From Kluyvera sp047971185 (GTDB lineage Bacteria > Pseudomonadota > Gammaproteobacteria > Enterobacterales > Enterobacteriaceae), in the NCBI RefSeq assembly GCF_047971185.1, contig NZ_JBKDZH010000012.1:1-64000 (forward strand): DNA of 64,000 bases, read 5' to 3'. Positions 1 to 9,821 of the stretch are shown here, in pieces. The notes beneath the pieces are model-generated. The model worked only from the letters and a program-made list of their open reading frames with translations. It was not told where the DNA came from and ran no database searches. Every line of letters starts with the position of its first letter. Position 1 is the stretch's first letter. Made by a program: the position numbers and the translations under genes.

Positions 1-961
1 CCTGGGCGAAAACAAAGGCGTTAACCTGCCGGGCGTTTCCATTGCCCTGCCGGCACTGGCAGAAAAAGATAAACAGGATCTGATCTTCGGTTGCGAGCAA
101 GGCGTCGACTTCGTTGCGGCTTCCTTTATCCGTAAACGTTCTGAGGTAGTGGAAATTCGTGAGCACCTGAAAGCCCACGGCGGTGATAACATTCAGATTA
201 TCTCCAAGATTGAAAACCAGGAAGGCCTGAACAACTTCGACGAAATCCTCGAAGCGTCTGACGGCATCATGGTTGCTCGTGGCGACATGGGCGTTGAGAT
301 CCCGGTTGAAGAAGTTATCTTCGCGCAGAAGATGATCATCGAAAAATGTATCCGCGCACGTAAAGTGGTTATCACCGCGACTCAGATGCTGGATTCCATG
401 ATCAAAAACCCGCGTCCGACCCGCGCTGAAGCAGGCGACGTGGCTAACGCCATCCTCGACGGTACCGACGCAGTGATGCTGTCCGGCGAATCCGCTAAAG
501 GTAAGTACCCGCTGGAAGCTGTGACCATCATGGCAACCATCTGCGAACGTACTGACCGCGTGATGACCAGCCGTCTGGAGTTCAACAACGACAGCCGTAA
601 ACTGCGCATCACCGAAGCTGTTTGCCGTGGCGCGGTTGAAACTGCAGAAAAACTGGACGCGCCGCTGATCGTCGTGGCGACCCAGGGCGGTAAATCTGCA
701 CGCGCTATCCGTAAATACTTCCCGGATGCCACCATCCTGGCCCTGACCACCAACGAAACCACTGCGCGTCAGCTGGTGCTGAGCAAAGGCGTTGTGGCTC
801 AGGTTGTCAAAGAAATCAGCTCTACCGATGATTTCTACCGTCTGGGTAAAGAAGTGGCTGTAGAAAGCGGCCTGGCACAGAAAGGCGACGTGGTGGTGAT
901 GGTTTCCGGCGCGCTGGTTCCGAGCGGCACCACCAACACCGCATCCGTGCACGTACTGTAA
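1..961 (+). CDS. pykF: Pyruvate kinase I, 3' part (5' end outside window)
   Basis: The frame is open from base 2 and gives the last 319 residues of an enzyme of about 470, so roughly 150 N-terminal residues lie outside. Pyruvate kinase converts phosphoenolpyruvate and ADP to pyruvate and ATP in the cytosol, the last step of glycolysis. The conserved ISKIEN and MVARGDMGVEIP blocks of the active-site barrel and the TQMLDSM block are visible, followed by the allosteric C-terminal domain ending in SVHVL as in E. coli PykF. It is near-identical to the fructose-1,6-bisphosphate-activated type I enzyme as I remember it, and lpp follows as in E. coli. A clear terminator lies 30 bp downstream. Confidence 0.97.
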   Translation, partial: LGENKGVNLPGVSIALPALAEKDKQDLIFGCEQGVDFVAASFIRKRSEVVEIREHLKAHGGDNIQIISKIENQEGLNNFDEILEASDGIMVARGDMGVEIPVEEVIFAQKMIIEKCIRARKVVITATQMLDSMIKNPRPTRAEAGDVANAILDGTDAVMLSGESAKGKYPLEAVTIMATICERTDRVMTSRLEFNNDSRKLRITEAVCRGAVETAEKLDAPLIVVATQGGKSARAIRKYFPDATILALTTNETTARQLVLSKGVVAQVVKEISSTDDFYRLGKEVAVESGLAQKGDVVVMVSGALVPSGTTNTASVHVL

Positions 962-990
962 TAATCCACATACTTATTATAGTTTGCCTA

Positions 991-1017
991 AAAAAGCGCC
1001 CACTGGGCGCTTTTTTT
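991..1017 (+). terminator. Rho-independent terminator of pykF
   Basis: A perfect GCGCCC/GGGCGC stem with a three-base loop is preceded by A5 and followed by T7, 30 bp after the pykF stop. Textbook intrinsic terminator. Confidence 0.93.
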
Positions 1018-1198
1018 ATACATTCTGATAACGTAGCTCAATAAAAAATCCAATAGGCTGCCACTATTTAAACTTTGATTATCTAAGATGAATCCGATGG
1101 AAGTCCTCTGTTTTCACTCGCATTTTCCGCCTAAAACCCTAAAGTCGATGCTTCTTTGAGCGAACGATCAAAAATAAGGGAAAACGCATAAAAAAATA

Positions 1199-1227
1199 TT
1201 CTCAATATAAAAAAGTTTGTGTAATAC
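1199..1227 (+). promoter_or_regulatory. lpp promoter
   Basis: TTCTCA (1199-1204) and TAATAC (1222-1227) are separated by 17 bp. The surrounding AT-rich sequence and the leader down to the GAGGGT ribosome-binding site (about 1259-1264) match the strong E. coli lpp promoter and leader almost base for base. The 180 bp between the pykF terminator and this promoter hold nothing else that I recognise. Confidence 0.85.
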
Positions 1228-1272
1228 TTGTAACGCTACATGGAGATTAACTCAATCTAGAGGGTATTTATA

Positions 1273-1509
1273 ATGAATCGTACTAAACTGGTACTGGGCG
1301 CGGTAATCCTGGGTTCTACTCTGCTGGCAGGTTGCTCCAGCAATGCTAAAATCGATCAGCTGTCTTCTGACGTTCAGACTCTGAACGCTAAAGTTGACCA
1401 GCTGAGCAACGACGTGAACGCAATGCGTTCCGACGTTCAGGCTGCTAAAGACGACGCAGCTCGTGCTAACCAGCGTCTGGACAACCAGGCTCACTCTTAC
1501 CGTAAGTAA
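1273..1509 (+). CDS. lpp: Murein (Braun) lipoprotein Lpp
   Basis: Lpp is the small, very abundant trimeric lipoprotein that ties the outer membrane to peptidoglycan. The 78-residue precursor has a short signal peptide ending in the lipobox LLAGC, with Cys21 to be lipidated. The rest is a heptad-repeat coiled coil (Ile, Leu and Val spaced as IDQLSSDV...VDQLSNDV). It ends in Lys78, the residue crosslinked to diaminopimelate. Size and sequence equal E. coli Lpp. The strong promoter and ideal terminator fit very high expression. The neighbouring ldtE encodes an L,D-transpeptidase of the same enzyme family as those that attach Lpp, though E. coli LdtE is known for 3-3 crosslinks. Confidence 0.99.
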   Translation: MNRTKLVLGAVILGSTLLAGCSSNAKIDQLSSDVQTLNAKVDQLSNDVNAMRSDVQAAKDDAARANQRLDNQAHSYRK

Positions 1510-1522
1510 GAGTTCTGGTAAT

Positions 1523-1554
1523 AAAAATGGCGCACACTGTGCGCCATTTTTTTT
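1523..1554 (+). terminator. Rho-independent terminator of lpp
   Basis: A ten-base perfect stem (AATGGCGCAC/GTGCGCCATT) with loop ACT is followed by T8. It also faces the convergent ldtE gene and could act in both directions. Confidence 0.95.
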
Positions 1555-1573
1555 GCCTGCGATTTACCCTTTC

Positions 1574-2548
1574 CTACTGCGTCACGGTTCCTGAAGCCAC
1601 CGAACTATTCTGCGCCGACAGCACCGATGCCGTCCCCTGCACCTCAGAGACCATCACCGGATACCCGGCACGACGCGTCAGCGCGCTCTTCACCTGCCCT
1701 TCGCTCGCCTGCCCGGCAAACTGCTTAAAGCCCGACGACAGCGTCATCTTCATGGTTTGCGTATCCTGCGCTTCGTTCTGCGACAGCGGACGATGCACTT
1801 CCAGATAGCGCGCGCCGTTCGGCTCTACCGCATACTTCACCGGCTCGTTAATCACCCGCACCGGCGTACCGCTGCGCACCTGCGCGAACAGCGCTTTAAT
1901 ATCCGGCGCGTTCATGCGAATACAGCCCGAGCTGACGCGCAGGCCGACGCTATCCGGCGCGTTGGTGCCGTGAATAAGATATTCACCGTTACCGTACGCC
2001 AGACGCAGCGCATAAAGCCCTAACGGGTTATTCGGCCCGGCAGGTACGACCGGCGGCAGCGTAACGCCGCGCTCCAGCGAGCGCTTGCGGATGCCCGCGG
2101 TTGGCGTCCAGGTCGGGTTAGGGATCTTCTGCCCCACGCGGGTGGTCATTTCCGGCGTTTCCAGCCCCTGTAGGCCAATGCCGATTGGATAGACCTGCAC
2201 CATCTGTTCGCCCGGCGGGAAGTAGTACAGACGCAGTTCTGCAAGGTTAACCACAATCCCTTCGCGCGGAACGTCAGGCAGCAGCATCTGCGACGGAATG
2301 GTCACCACGGTGCCCGGACGCGGAACCGGCGCGATGGTATTGTTGGCTTCGAGGATAAGCATCGCGGCGGTATCAAAGCGCCTGGCGATCGCCTGTAGGT
2401 TCTTATCGCCCTCCTGAACGGTGTAGGTTTGATTGTGGCCGATTAAACGGCTGTTAGCAGGGGGTAACGGGTAGTCGACTGCCCAGGCGCTGGAAATCGC
2501 GCTGAGGGCACCTAAAATGCTGAGTGTTAAGAGGGACGCGCGCTTCAT
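1574..2548 (-). CDS. ldtE: L,D-transpeptidase LdtE (YnhG)
   Basis: Periplasmic peptidoglycan enzyme of the YkuD family. In E. coli the orthologue makes mDAP-mDAP (3-3) crosslinks. The 324-residue protein has a signal peptide with likely cleavage near residue 23 (AWA), a LysM peptidoglycan-binding domain at about 40-85, and a YkuD catalytic domain. His193 in HGTN and the catalytic Cys209 in SSGCIRM are present. A Ser/Thr-rich tail follows. It is convergent with lpp, as in E. coli. The start was chosen because the signal peptide begins directly at the ATG. Nothing looks degenerate. Confidence 0.96.
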   Translation of the reverse strand: MKRASLLTLSILGALSAISSAWAVDYPLPPANSRLIGHNQTYTVQEGDKNLQAIARRFDTAAMLILEANNTIAPVPRPGTVVTIPSQMLLPDVPREGIVVNLAELRLYYFPPGEQMVQVYPIGIGLQGLETPEMTTRVGQKIPNPTWTPTAGIRKRSLERGVTLPPVVPAGPNNPLGLYALRLAYGNGEYLIHGTNAPDSVGLRVSSGCIRMNAPDIKALFAQVRSGTPVRVINEPVKYAVEPNGARYLEVHRPLSQNEAQDTQTMKMTLSSGFKQFAGQASEGQVKSALTRRAGYPVMVSEVQGTASVLSAQNSSVASGTVTQ

Positions 2549-2606
2549 ATCTGGATTCCTTATTCATATTCACTGACAACGTGCCAGAAAGCTGAACCAC
2601 CAGCGC

Positions 2607-2625
2607 GGTGGGCTGCCCGCCCACC
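2607..2625 (-). terminator. Candidate end-of-operon hairpin for suf
   Basis: A perfect 7-bp GGTGGGC/GCCCACC stem with a 5-base loop lies 34 bp beyond the sufE stop. It has no T-run on the suf transcript strand, so it may be a processing or Rho-associated hairpin rather than an intrinsic terminator. Confidence 0.4.
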
Positions 2626-2658
2626 TTTCGTAACAGAATGAAAGCTGTCTATTTGATA

Positions 2659-3075
2659 TTAGCCAAAACTCGCCGCCTGCGTGCGGATTGCACGGATCAT
2701 CGCCTCCAGCCCCTGTGAGCGCGATGGCGTCAGATGCTGCGCCAGCGCCAGTTGCTCAAACCAGGGGCGAACATCAAAGGCCTGTACATCCGCGGCGGTC
2801 ATCCCATCGTAGAGGATAAAGACCACGGCAATCAAGCCTTTAACGATAGCCGCATCGCTATCGCCCTGTAACGTGATGCGTCCCTGCGCATCGCGCCCCA
2901 TCACGATCCACACCTGGCTCTGGCACCCCTGAATAATATGCTCCGGGCTATGCTGCTCGGGGCTAAGCGGGGGCAATCGCTGACCCAGCTCGATAATATA
3001 GAGGTATTTCTCTTCCCAGTTGGCGCAACGGTTAAAGTTGCGCAACAGTTTTTCTTTGTCCGGTAAAGCCGCCAT
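2659..3075 (-). CDS. sufE: Cysteine desulfuration protein SufE
   Basis: SufE accepts sulfane sulfur from the SufS desulfurase and passes it to the SufBCD scaffold for Fe-S cluster assembly under iron limitation or oxidative stress. The 138-residue length equals E. coli SufE. The sulfur-accepting cysteine is the one in IQGCQSQVW, near residue 51. It is the last gene of the sufABCDSE operon, 12 bp after sufS. Cytosolic, no unusual features. Confidence 0.97.
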   Translation of the reverse strand: MAALPDKEKLLRNFNRCANWEEKYLYIIELGQRLPPLSPEQHSPEHIIQGCQSQVWIVMGRDAQGRITLQGDSDAAIVKGLIAVVFILYDGMTAADVQAFDVRPWFEQLALAQHLTPSRSQGLEAMIRAIRTQAASFG

Positions 3076-3087
3076 TGTCGCTCCCTG

Positions 3088-4308
3088 TTACCCTAATAAA
3101 TGGCGAATGCGCTGTAGGCCCGCCACCAGGCGGTCTACTTCCTCAACGGTGTTGTACATCGCCAGCGATGCCCGGCACATGGCGGGCACCTGATAAAATT
3201 CCATCAGTGGCATCGCGCAGTGGTGGCCGGTGCGCACGGCAATGCCGTAGTTATCGAGGAAGCTGCCCACATCGTAGGCATGATGTTTGCCGAGGTTAAA
3301 CGCAATCACCCCCAGCCGCTCCGCCGGGCCGTACAGGTGCAGGTCCTGCACCTCCGCCAGCGCGTCCAGCGCGTAGCGCATCAGCGTCTGTTCGTATTCG
3401 CCGATTTGCGTCAGCCCCAGCGCCGCGACGTAATCCAGTGCCGCCCCCAGGCCGATAATTCCGCCGGTATTCGGCGTACCGGCTTCGAAGCGCCACGGCG
3501 CTTTTGCCCAGGTGGTGCCTTCGCTCAGGCTGACGGTGGCGATCATTGAACCGCCCCCTTCCCACGGCGGCATCGCCTGCAGGATATCGGCTTTAACGTA
3601 CAGCGCGCCGATACCCGTCGGGCCGTATAATTTATGGCCGGAGAAGGCGTAGAAGTCGCAGCCCAGCGCCTGGACGTCAACCGGGTGGTGCATCACCGCC
3701 TGCGCGCCGTCCACCAGCACCTTCGCCCCGCTGTCGTGCGCCAGCGTAATCAACTCCGCCAGCGGGTTCTCGGTGCCCAGCACGTTAGAAACCTGCGTGA
3801 CCGCCAGCAGCCGCGTGTGCTCATCAAATAGCCCCGCCGCGACGTCCATTTGCAGCGTGCCGTCGGCGTTGAGCGGGATCACCCGCAGCTGCGCGCCCGT
3901 GCGGGCGCAGAGCATCTGCCAGGGCACGATATTCGCATGGTGCTCCATCGCGGTGATGACAATATTATCGCCCGCCTGCACGTTGCTGGCGCCCCAGCTG
4001 TTGGCAACCAGGTTGATCGCCTCGGTAGTGCCGCGAACAAAAACCACCTCCTCGGCGCTGGCGGCGTTCAGGAAATGCGCCACCTTCTGGCGCACCTCTT
4101 CCATACGCTGGGTGGCTTCGGCGCTCAGGGTGTGAATTCCCCGGTGTACGGCCGCATAGCCGTGACGATAAAACGCCGCCTCGGCGTGGATCACCTGCTC
4201 GGGTTTCTGCGCGCTGGCGGCGGAATCCAGATAAGCCAGCGGCTGGCCGTTCACTTCGCGCGCGAGCACCGGAAAATCGCCGCGAACCTGCTGTACGGAA
4301 AAGGTCAT
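3088..4308 (-). CDS. sufS: Cysteine desulfurase SufS
   Basis: PLP-dependent class V aminotransferase-fold enzyme that removes sulfur from L-cysteine as an enzyme-bound persulfide. It has 406 residues, the same as E. coli SufS. The PLP lysine lies in the FSGHKLYGP motif, and the catalytic cysteine (about 364) in RTGHHCAMPLM. The start ATG overlaps the end of sufD by 4 bp, indicating translational coupling. It works with SufE immediately downstream. Confidence 0.98.
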   Translation of the reverse strand: MTFSVQQVRGDFPVLAREVNGQPLAYLDSAASAQKPEQVIHAEAAFYRHGYAAVHRGIHTLSAEATQRMEEVRQKVAHFLNAASAEEVVFVRGTTEAINLVANSWGASNVQAGDNIVITAMEHHANIVPWQMLCARTGAQLRVIPLNADGTLQMDVAAGLFDEHTRLLAVTQVSNVLGTENPLAELITLAHDSGAKVLVDGAQAVMHHPVDVQALGCDFYAFSGHKLYGPTGIGALYVKADILQAMPPWEGGGSMIATVSLSEGTTWAKAPWRFEAGTPNTGGIIGLGAALDYVAALGLTQIGEYEQTLMRYALDALAEVQDLHLYGPAERLGVIAFNLGKHHAYDVGSFLDNYGIAVRTGHHCAMPLMEFYQVPAMCRASLAMYNTVEEVDRLVAGLQRIRHLLG

Positions 4309-5579
4309 GGTTTCCCCCTCGCCAGACGCAGCCCAATGCGCGCCAGCACGTGCTGTTTCAGCGCATCAAGGGCGATGGCATCGGTCAGCCCGGCGGCAAA
4401 GGCGTAGAGGATGATGTTTCTCGCCTCCTCTAACGCAATCCCGCGCGAGCGTAGATAAAAGAGCTGCTCATCATCGATTCGACCCACGGTCGCGCCGTGG
4501 CTGCATTTTACGTCATCGGCGTAAATTTCCAGCTGTGGCTTGGTGTCGACTTCCGCCAGACGCCCCAGCAGCAGATTGTTGTTGGTCATCTGCCCGTCGG
4601 TTTTAATGGCGTGCGGCGCCACGGTAATCACGCCGTTAAACACCGCGCGGCCTTTATCGCTGACGATGGTTTTATGCAGCTGGCGGCTGTCGCAGTAGCC
4701 GCGGTTATGTTCAAGCCAGGTCCGGCTATCGCACACTTCGGCATTAACCGGCATCGCCAGGCTGTTGAGCCGTAGCGTGCTGTTTTCCCCGTTCAACTGC
4801 GTGCTGGTGTGATGGCGCGTTACCGCCGCCCCCAGCAGAAAACTGTGGCTGAAGGCAGCGGCATCGCGCCCCAGCCGCAGGTCGTTATGGGCAAAATGGT
4901 AGCTCTGGTCGTTTTCAAACCCCAGCTTCAGGTGCTGAAGCTGGGCGTTATCCGCCACCGTCATGGTGAACCTTGCGCCGGTAAAATGACGCACCGGGTT
5001 CAGGCTGACATACTGTTCAATCACCGTCGCCTGCGCCCCTTCCGCCAGTTCGATATGATGGCGATAGTGCGCCGTGTTCATCTCGTCGCTTTCCAGCCCG
5101 CGCGTAATATGCAGCAGCAGCAGCGGCTTATCCGGACGCTGATTGCGTCGCACCTGGATATGCGTCACGCTGCTGGCCAGGCTTTCCGTCAGATGCAGGA
5201 ACACCTCCGGATGCACCGCCTCCGGCAGCGACTGGCGCTGGTTATCCACCGTCACCTCAAACCCGCTGTCGCTGAGGTCATCGCTGAGCCGGGCATCAAA
5301 CTGGCCGTCAACAAACACCAGACGATAGGCCGGCAGCGCGACCGCGTGGGCGTCAAGCTGGTCGGCGCTCAGCGCGGGCAGCGCGGGCGCCACGAAGGTG
5401 CTGGCGAGCAGCTTATCCAGCGCCGTGTACTTCCAGTCTTCGTCTTTACGCGTTGGCAGCCCAAGCTGATGGATCTGCTGGAGATGCGCCAGCGCCTGCG
5501 GCGAGGCCTGTCCGCCGCGCGCCTGGAATAGCGCATGCCACTGCTGAAGCGCGCTATTGTTGTTCGCTAAGCCAGCCAT
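4305..5579 (-). CDS. sufD: Fe-S assembly scaffold subunit SufD
   Basis: SufD pairs with SufB in the SufBC2D scaffold and helps iron entry. The 424-residue protein shows the family C-terminal right-handed beta-helix core, including CSHGATVGRIDDEQLFYLRSRG, which carries the conserved Cys and His near residues 358-360. The reading frame overlaps sufC by 26 bp at its 5' end and sufS by 4 bp at its 3' end. The N-terminal region is more divergent, as usual in SufD. Confidence 0.96.
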   Translation of the reverse strand: MAGLANNNSALQQWHALFQARGGQASPQALAHLQQIHQLGLPTRKDEDWKYTALDKLLASTFVAPALPALSADQLDAHAVALPAYRLVFVDGQFDARLSDDLSDSGFEVTVDNQRQSLPEAVHPEVFLHLTESLASSVTHIQVRRNQRPDKPLLLLHITRGLESDEMNTAHYRHHIELAEGAQATVIEQYVSLNPVRHFTGARFTMTVADNAQLQHLKLGFENDQSYHFAHNDLRLGRDAAAFSHSFLLGAAVTRHHTSTQLNGENSTLRLNSLAMPVNAEVCDSRTWLEHNRGYCDSRQLHKTIVSDKGRAVFNGVITVAPHAIKTDGQMTNNNLLLGRLAEVDTKPQLEIYADDVKCSHGATVGRIDDEQLFYLRSRGIALEEARNIILYAFAAGLTDAIALDALKQHVLARIGLRLARGKP

Positions 5580-6300
5580 AGCCCTGCTCCTCCAGCTGTT
5601 TCACCAGCGAGAAATCACCGGATTTTACAATACGCCCCTGATACAGCACGTGGACGACGTCGGGCTTGATGTAGTCCAGAATGCGCTGATAGTGGGTGAC
5701 GATAATGAAGGAACGCTTGCCGTCGCGCAGCGCGTTCACCCCTTCGGCGACGATTTTCAGCGCGTCGATATCCAGCCCGGAATCCGTTTCATCCAGAATA
5801 CACAGCGCCGGCTCCAGCACCGCCATTTGCAGGATGTCATTGCGCTTTTTCTCACCGCCGGAGAAACCCACGTTGACCGAGCGGGTCAGCAGATCCGTCG
5901 GCATCTTCAGCAGCTCAATCTTCTCTTCCATCAGGTCCTGAAAGTCAAAACGATCCAGCGGCTCCTGGCCCCGGTGGGCGCGTACCGCGTTAAGCGCGGT
6001 TTGCAGGAAAAACTGATTGCTCACCCCCGGGATCTCAACCGGATACTGGAAGGCCATAAAAATGCCTTCCCCAGCGCGTTCTTCCGGCGATAGCGCCAGC
6101 AGGTCGTGACCCTTAAAGGTCACGGAGCCGCCGGTTACGCTGTAGTCTTCGCGGCCTGCCAGCGTGGCGGAGAGCGTGCTTTTGCCGGAGCCATTCGGCC
6201 CCATAATGGCGTGCACCTCGCCCGGACGCACGTTCAGGCTCACGCCGCGCAGGATCGCTTTCTCATCAACGGAGACCTGTAATTCATTGATATTTAACAT
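5554..6300 (-). CDS. sufC: Fe-S assembly ATPase SufC
   Basis: ABC-type ATPase that drives conformational change of the SufBCD scaffold. It is cytosolic and not a transporter. Walker A GPNGSGKST places Lys40, the signature is SGGEKKR, Walker B is LCILDETDSGLD, and the H-loop is IIVTHYQR. It has 248 residues, as in E. coli. The Walker B 'ETDSGLD' instead of the usual 'EPTSGLD' is typical of SufC. The start lies 17 bp after the sufB stop. Confidence 0.98.
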   Translation of the reverse strand: MLNINELQVSVDEKAILRGVSLNVRPGEVHAIMGPNGSGKSTLSATLAGREDYSVTGGSVTFKGHDLLALSPEERAGEGIFMAFQYPVEIPGVSNQFFLQTALNAVRAHRGQEPLDRFDFQDLMEEKIELLKMPTDLLTRSVNVGFSGGEKKRNDILQMAVLEPALCILDETDSGLDIDALKIVAEGVNALRDGKRSFIIVTHYQRILDYIKPDVVHVLYQGRIVKSGDFSLVKQLEEQGYGWLSEQQ

Positions 6301-6317
6301 ATCGATTCCCTTAATCC

Positions 6318-7805
<1,488 letters not shown>

Positions 7806-7815
7806 TATGTACCGC

Positions 7816-8184
7816 CTATACCCCAAAGCTTTCGCCGCAGCCGCATTCGTTCTGCGCCTTCGGGTTATGATATTTGAACAGCTGATTCAAACCTTCGCGC
7901 ACGTAATCCACTTCCGTGCCGTCAATAAACGGCATTGCGCGTAAAGGCACCCACAGCTTCGCGCCGTCGGATTCAAACAACAGATCGTCTTTATCCGGCT
8001 CGCTTACCGCGTCCAGCACGTAGCCAAAGCCCGCGCAGCCGGTCTGCTTCACCCCTAAACGCACGCCCTGAATCGTAGGCTGCTGTTTGACCAGCTCACG
8101 AATATGCGCCGCGGCCGACGGCGTCAGCGTAATGCCGCGCCAGGTCACATCGTTGGGATCGAAGGTTCCTGAATGCAAATCCAT
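7816..8184 (-). CDS. sufA: Fe-S carrier protein SufA
   Basis: A-type carrier that receives clusters from SufBCD and delivers them to apoproteins. It is 122 residues, the same length as E. coli SufA. The three cluster-ligating cysteines Cys50 (KQTGCAGFG), Cys114 and Cys116 (ECGCGESFGV) are all present. It is the first gene of the suf operon, 10 bp before sufB. The upstream Fur box explains induction by iron starvation. OxyR, IHF and IscR control is known for E. coli, but I did not identify those sites with confidence here. Confidence 0.98.
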   Translation of the reverse strand: MDLHSGTFDPNDVTWRGITLTPSAAAHIRELVKQQPTIQGVRLGVKQTGCAGFGYVLDAVSEPDKDDLLFESDGAKLWVPLRAMPFIDGTEVDYVREGLNQLFKYHNPKAQNECGCGESFGV

Positions 8185-8229
8185 AGGTCTACCTCATCAG
8201 TGGAGCCACAAAGGGTTAACGCTATGTTA

Positions 8230-8246
8230 GTGATAATGATTATCAC
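8230..8246 (-). promoter_or_regulatory. Fur box of the suf operon
   Basis: The stretch contains a perfect TGATAAT-N-ATTATCA inverted repeat (8231-8245), the 7-1-7 form of the Fur consensus. It lies 46-62 bp upstream of the sufA start, where Fur would block the suf promoter. Confidence 0.9.
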
Positions 8247-8424
8247 TTCAACCCGCGCCGCGTGGGGGTATTCCGCACGCGGCCCTTTGATCATGCCTTT
8301 TTATAAGCATAGACCCTGCCGACGCCGGTGAGAGGGATAGCGATATTTTTACAATGCTTTGATAAATAATGAATTTATTGTTACTGATAGGCGGGATATG
8401 GCGGAGTGCTAAAGATGTATAGTC

Positions 8425-8451
8425 AATACCTATTTATTCGATTGGTTTTGG
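8425..8451 (+). repeat. Direct repeat, copy 1 (candidate attachment core)
   Basis: The 27-bp segment beginning AATACCTATTTATTC recurs at 9822-9849 with two substitutions and one extra T. The second copy lies just after an integrase-like gene tail, so the pair may be the left and right attachment sites of a decayed element. It could also be a duplication without that meaning. Confidence 0.6.
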
Positions 8452-8533
8452 CATGTTCTGTGAATCAAGGGGTTAGAGGCTTATCAATGAGTTATGAAAA
8501 CCACTGTATGGACATATAGGGACATAGGCAGAC

Positions 8534-8640
8534 TTTTTCATGCCCAAAAATTTGCCACTGCTGCTGAACACTCTGCCCAGCATCACTCCTGCTTTCTGGA
8601 AGCGATTAACCCGCCAGATCGCCATCATCTCCCTGCTTGT
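8534..8640 (-). pseudogene. umuC fragment with internal deletion
   Basis: Read on the minus strand, the segment gives AIWRVNRFQKAGVMLG, matching the UmuC block read as IWRDGFRYMKAGVMLS in the intact umuC of this window. After a frame change it gives QSVQQQWQ followed shortly by MK, which resembles the near-C-terminal GIQQQWQMKR of E. coli UmuC. About 45 codons between the two blocks are missing. At DNA level the first block aligns with the intact copy near 11.33 kb at roughly two bases in three, so it is an older or foreign allele, not a recent duplicate. No start codon or ribosome-binding site goes with it. Confidence 0.6.
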
Positions 8641-8815
8641 AAATCGAGGGCTATTTAATGCGAAGGCGCACAGCAAAAAGCAGAGTATTCGTACAAGTAC
8701 GGGTTCAGGGCTGATTTAACAACAACACACGTCGATGAGTTTTCCCGGAGCCTGAAAAGGTAAAGGCCCGCCGAAGCGAGCCATTGATGACTTTCATCTG
8801 TAAAAATTAGAATAT

Positions 8816-9406
8816 CTATCTGGCGCTTTCGCCTCTTAATGTCGCAACCCTAAATCCTTGATACGGCCCACGGTGGAGCACAACCTGAAAATATCCTTTT
8901 AAATAATACCCCCCCCTGAACCACTCAAGACTCGAGTAGGAACCAGGGTTTTTTAAAAAACTAATAGTTAATCCAGTACAGTGGTTCTCGACACTGGGCC
9001 TCTGCTTTTTGTCGAATCCATCATAACATTCTGTCCAGATTGTCAATGATTCAGGATCTAAAGTCTCATTTTGCTGATCTATTGCCTCTCTAGTCTCTTT
9101 GTCATAAGACTCATACTCTTCTGGCGAAAGCTCAGGTTCTTCATCAACATCAATGAAACCAGAATCTGGGTCAAAATACACATTGAGATATACAACTCGC
9201 CCAACATGGGCTTCTAAGAAATCTTCAAAGCGATTTGCATTTTTTGTCAAAGAAGAAATCTCAATTGAATTTGTATATGCATCGTCTAAAGGAAATGTCG
9301 GGGTTTTAGTCGATTCATACGCCTTGATCGCGTAAATACACGCTAAGACTGACGCTACTGTACCAATGGCAGTCATAATTGATGTAAACGTTACTTTCTT
9401 AGACAT
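8816..9406 (-). CDS. Unknown single-span membrane protein
   Basis: I do not recognise this 196-residue protein. It has a Lys-containing N-terminus, then one hydrophobic span at about 8-27 (SIMTAIGTVASVLACIYAIK), then a soluble, strongly acidic domain with a run of Glu and Asp near 90-115. A tryptophan- and tyrosine-rich C-terminal third follows. A signal-anchor orientation with the domain in the periplasm is plausible. Codon use is AT-richer than in the flanking suf and ttcA genes, which suggests acquisition. It lies alone between the two direct repeats, transcribed towards the umuC fragment. It may be cargo of the decayed element. No function is proposed. Confidence 0.65.
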   Translation of the reverse strand: MSKKVTFTSIMTAIGTVASVLACIYAIKAYESTKTPTFPLDDAYTNSIEISSLTKNANRFEDFLEAHVGRVVYLNVYFDPDSGFIDVDEEPELSPEEYESYDKETREAIDQQNETLDPESLTIWTECYDGFDKKQRPSVENHCTGLTISFLKNPGSYSSLEWFRGGYYLKGYFQVVLHRGPYQGFRVATLRGESAR

Positions 9407-9655
9407 CCCAAAGCACCTTCACTTATCCATAAGCTTGAACTGTGAAAAAAAGAGATACGTGTGAAATTTAAAATCGAACCAAATATAGCCGATGTACACA
9501 TTCATTAACAGTTCCAAGTATTTAGAAATAATCATATCAAGGCATGCCCCAGAAACGCAAAAGCCCCGCGGGGTTAACCGCAGGGTTTGAATGTTCGCTT
9601 CTTATCATATTGCCGCCCCTTAAAGTTAAGGAAGCATATCGAAGTAGACTCACAC

Positions 9656-9790
9656 ATGGTTTATGAGGTCTACAGGAAGTGGATTGGCGAGTTGGATCAG
9701 GACCAGGTGGGGATGCTGAGCAATAAATTCCAAACCGCAACGCCCCCACCGCGCCCCAAAGCAAAAAAAGAAATGCTAAAAGTTGTTTAA
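9656..9790 (+). pseudogene. C-terminal remnant of a phage-type tyrosine integrase
   Basis: The 44-residue tail reads MVYEVYRKWIGELDQDQVGM followed by a Pro/Lys-rich end. This resembles the C-terminus of lambdoid-type tyrosine recombinases, where the catalytic tyrosine sits in a QM-(V/I)-Y-x-VYG-x-W context a few dozen residues from the end. The preceding part of the frame is open back to 9587 but lacks the catalytic R-H-R region, so nothing active remains. No good ribosome-binding site precedes the ATG. Its stop lies 31 bp before the direct repeat at 9822, the usual place of an attachment site relative to int. Recognition is by eye from a short motif. Confidence 0.5.
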
Positions 9791-9821
9791 TTTCAATGCA
9801 ATAAACAAGAGTTAGATAAAT

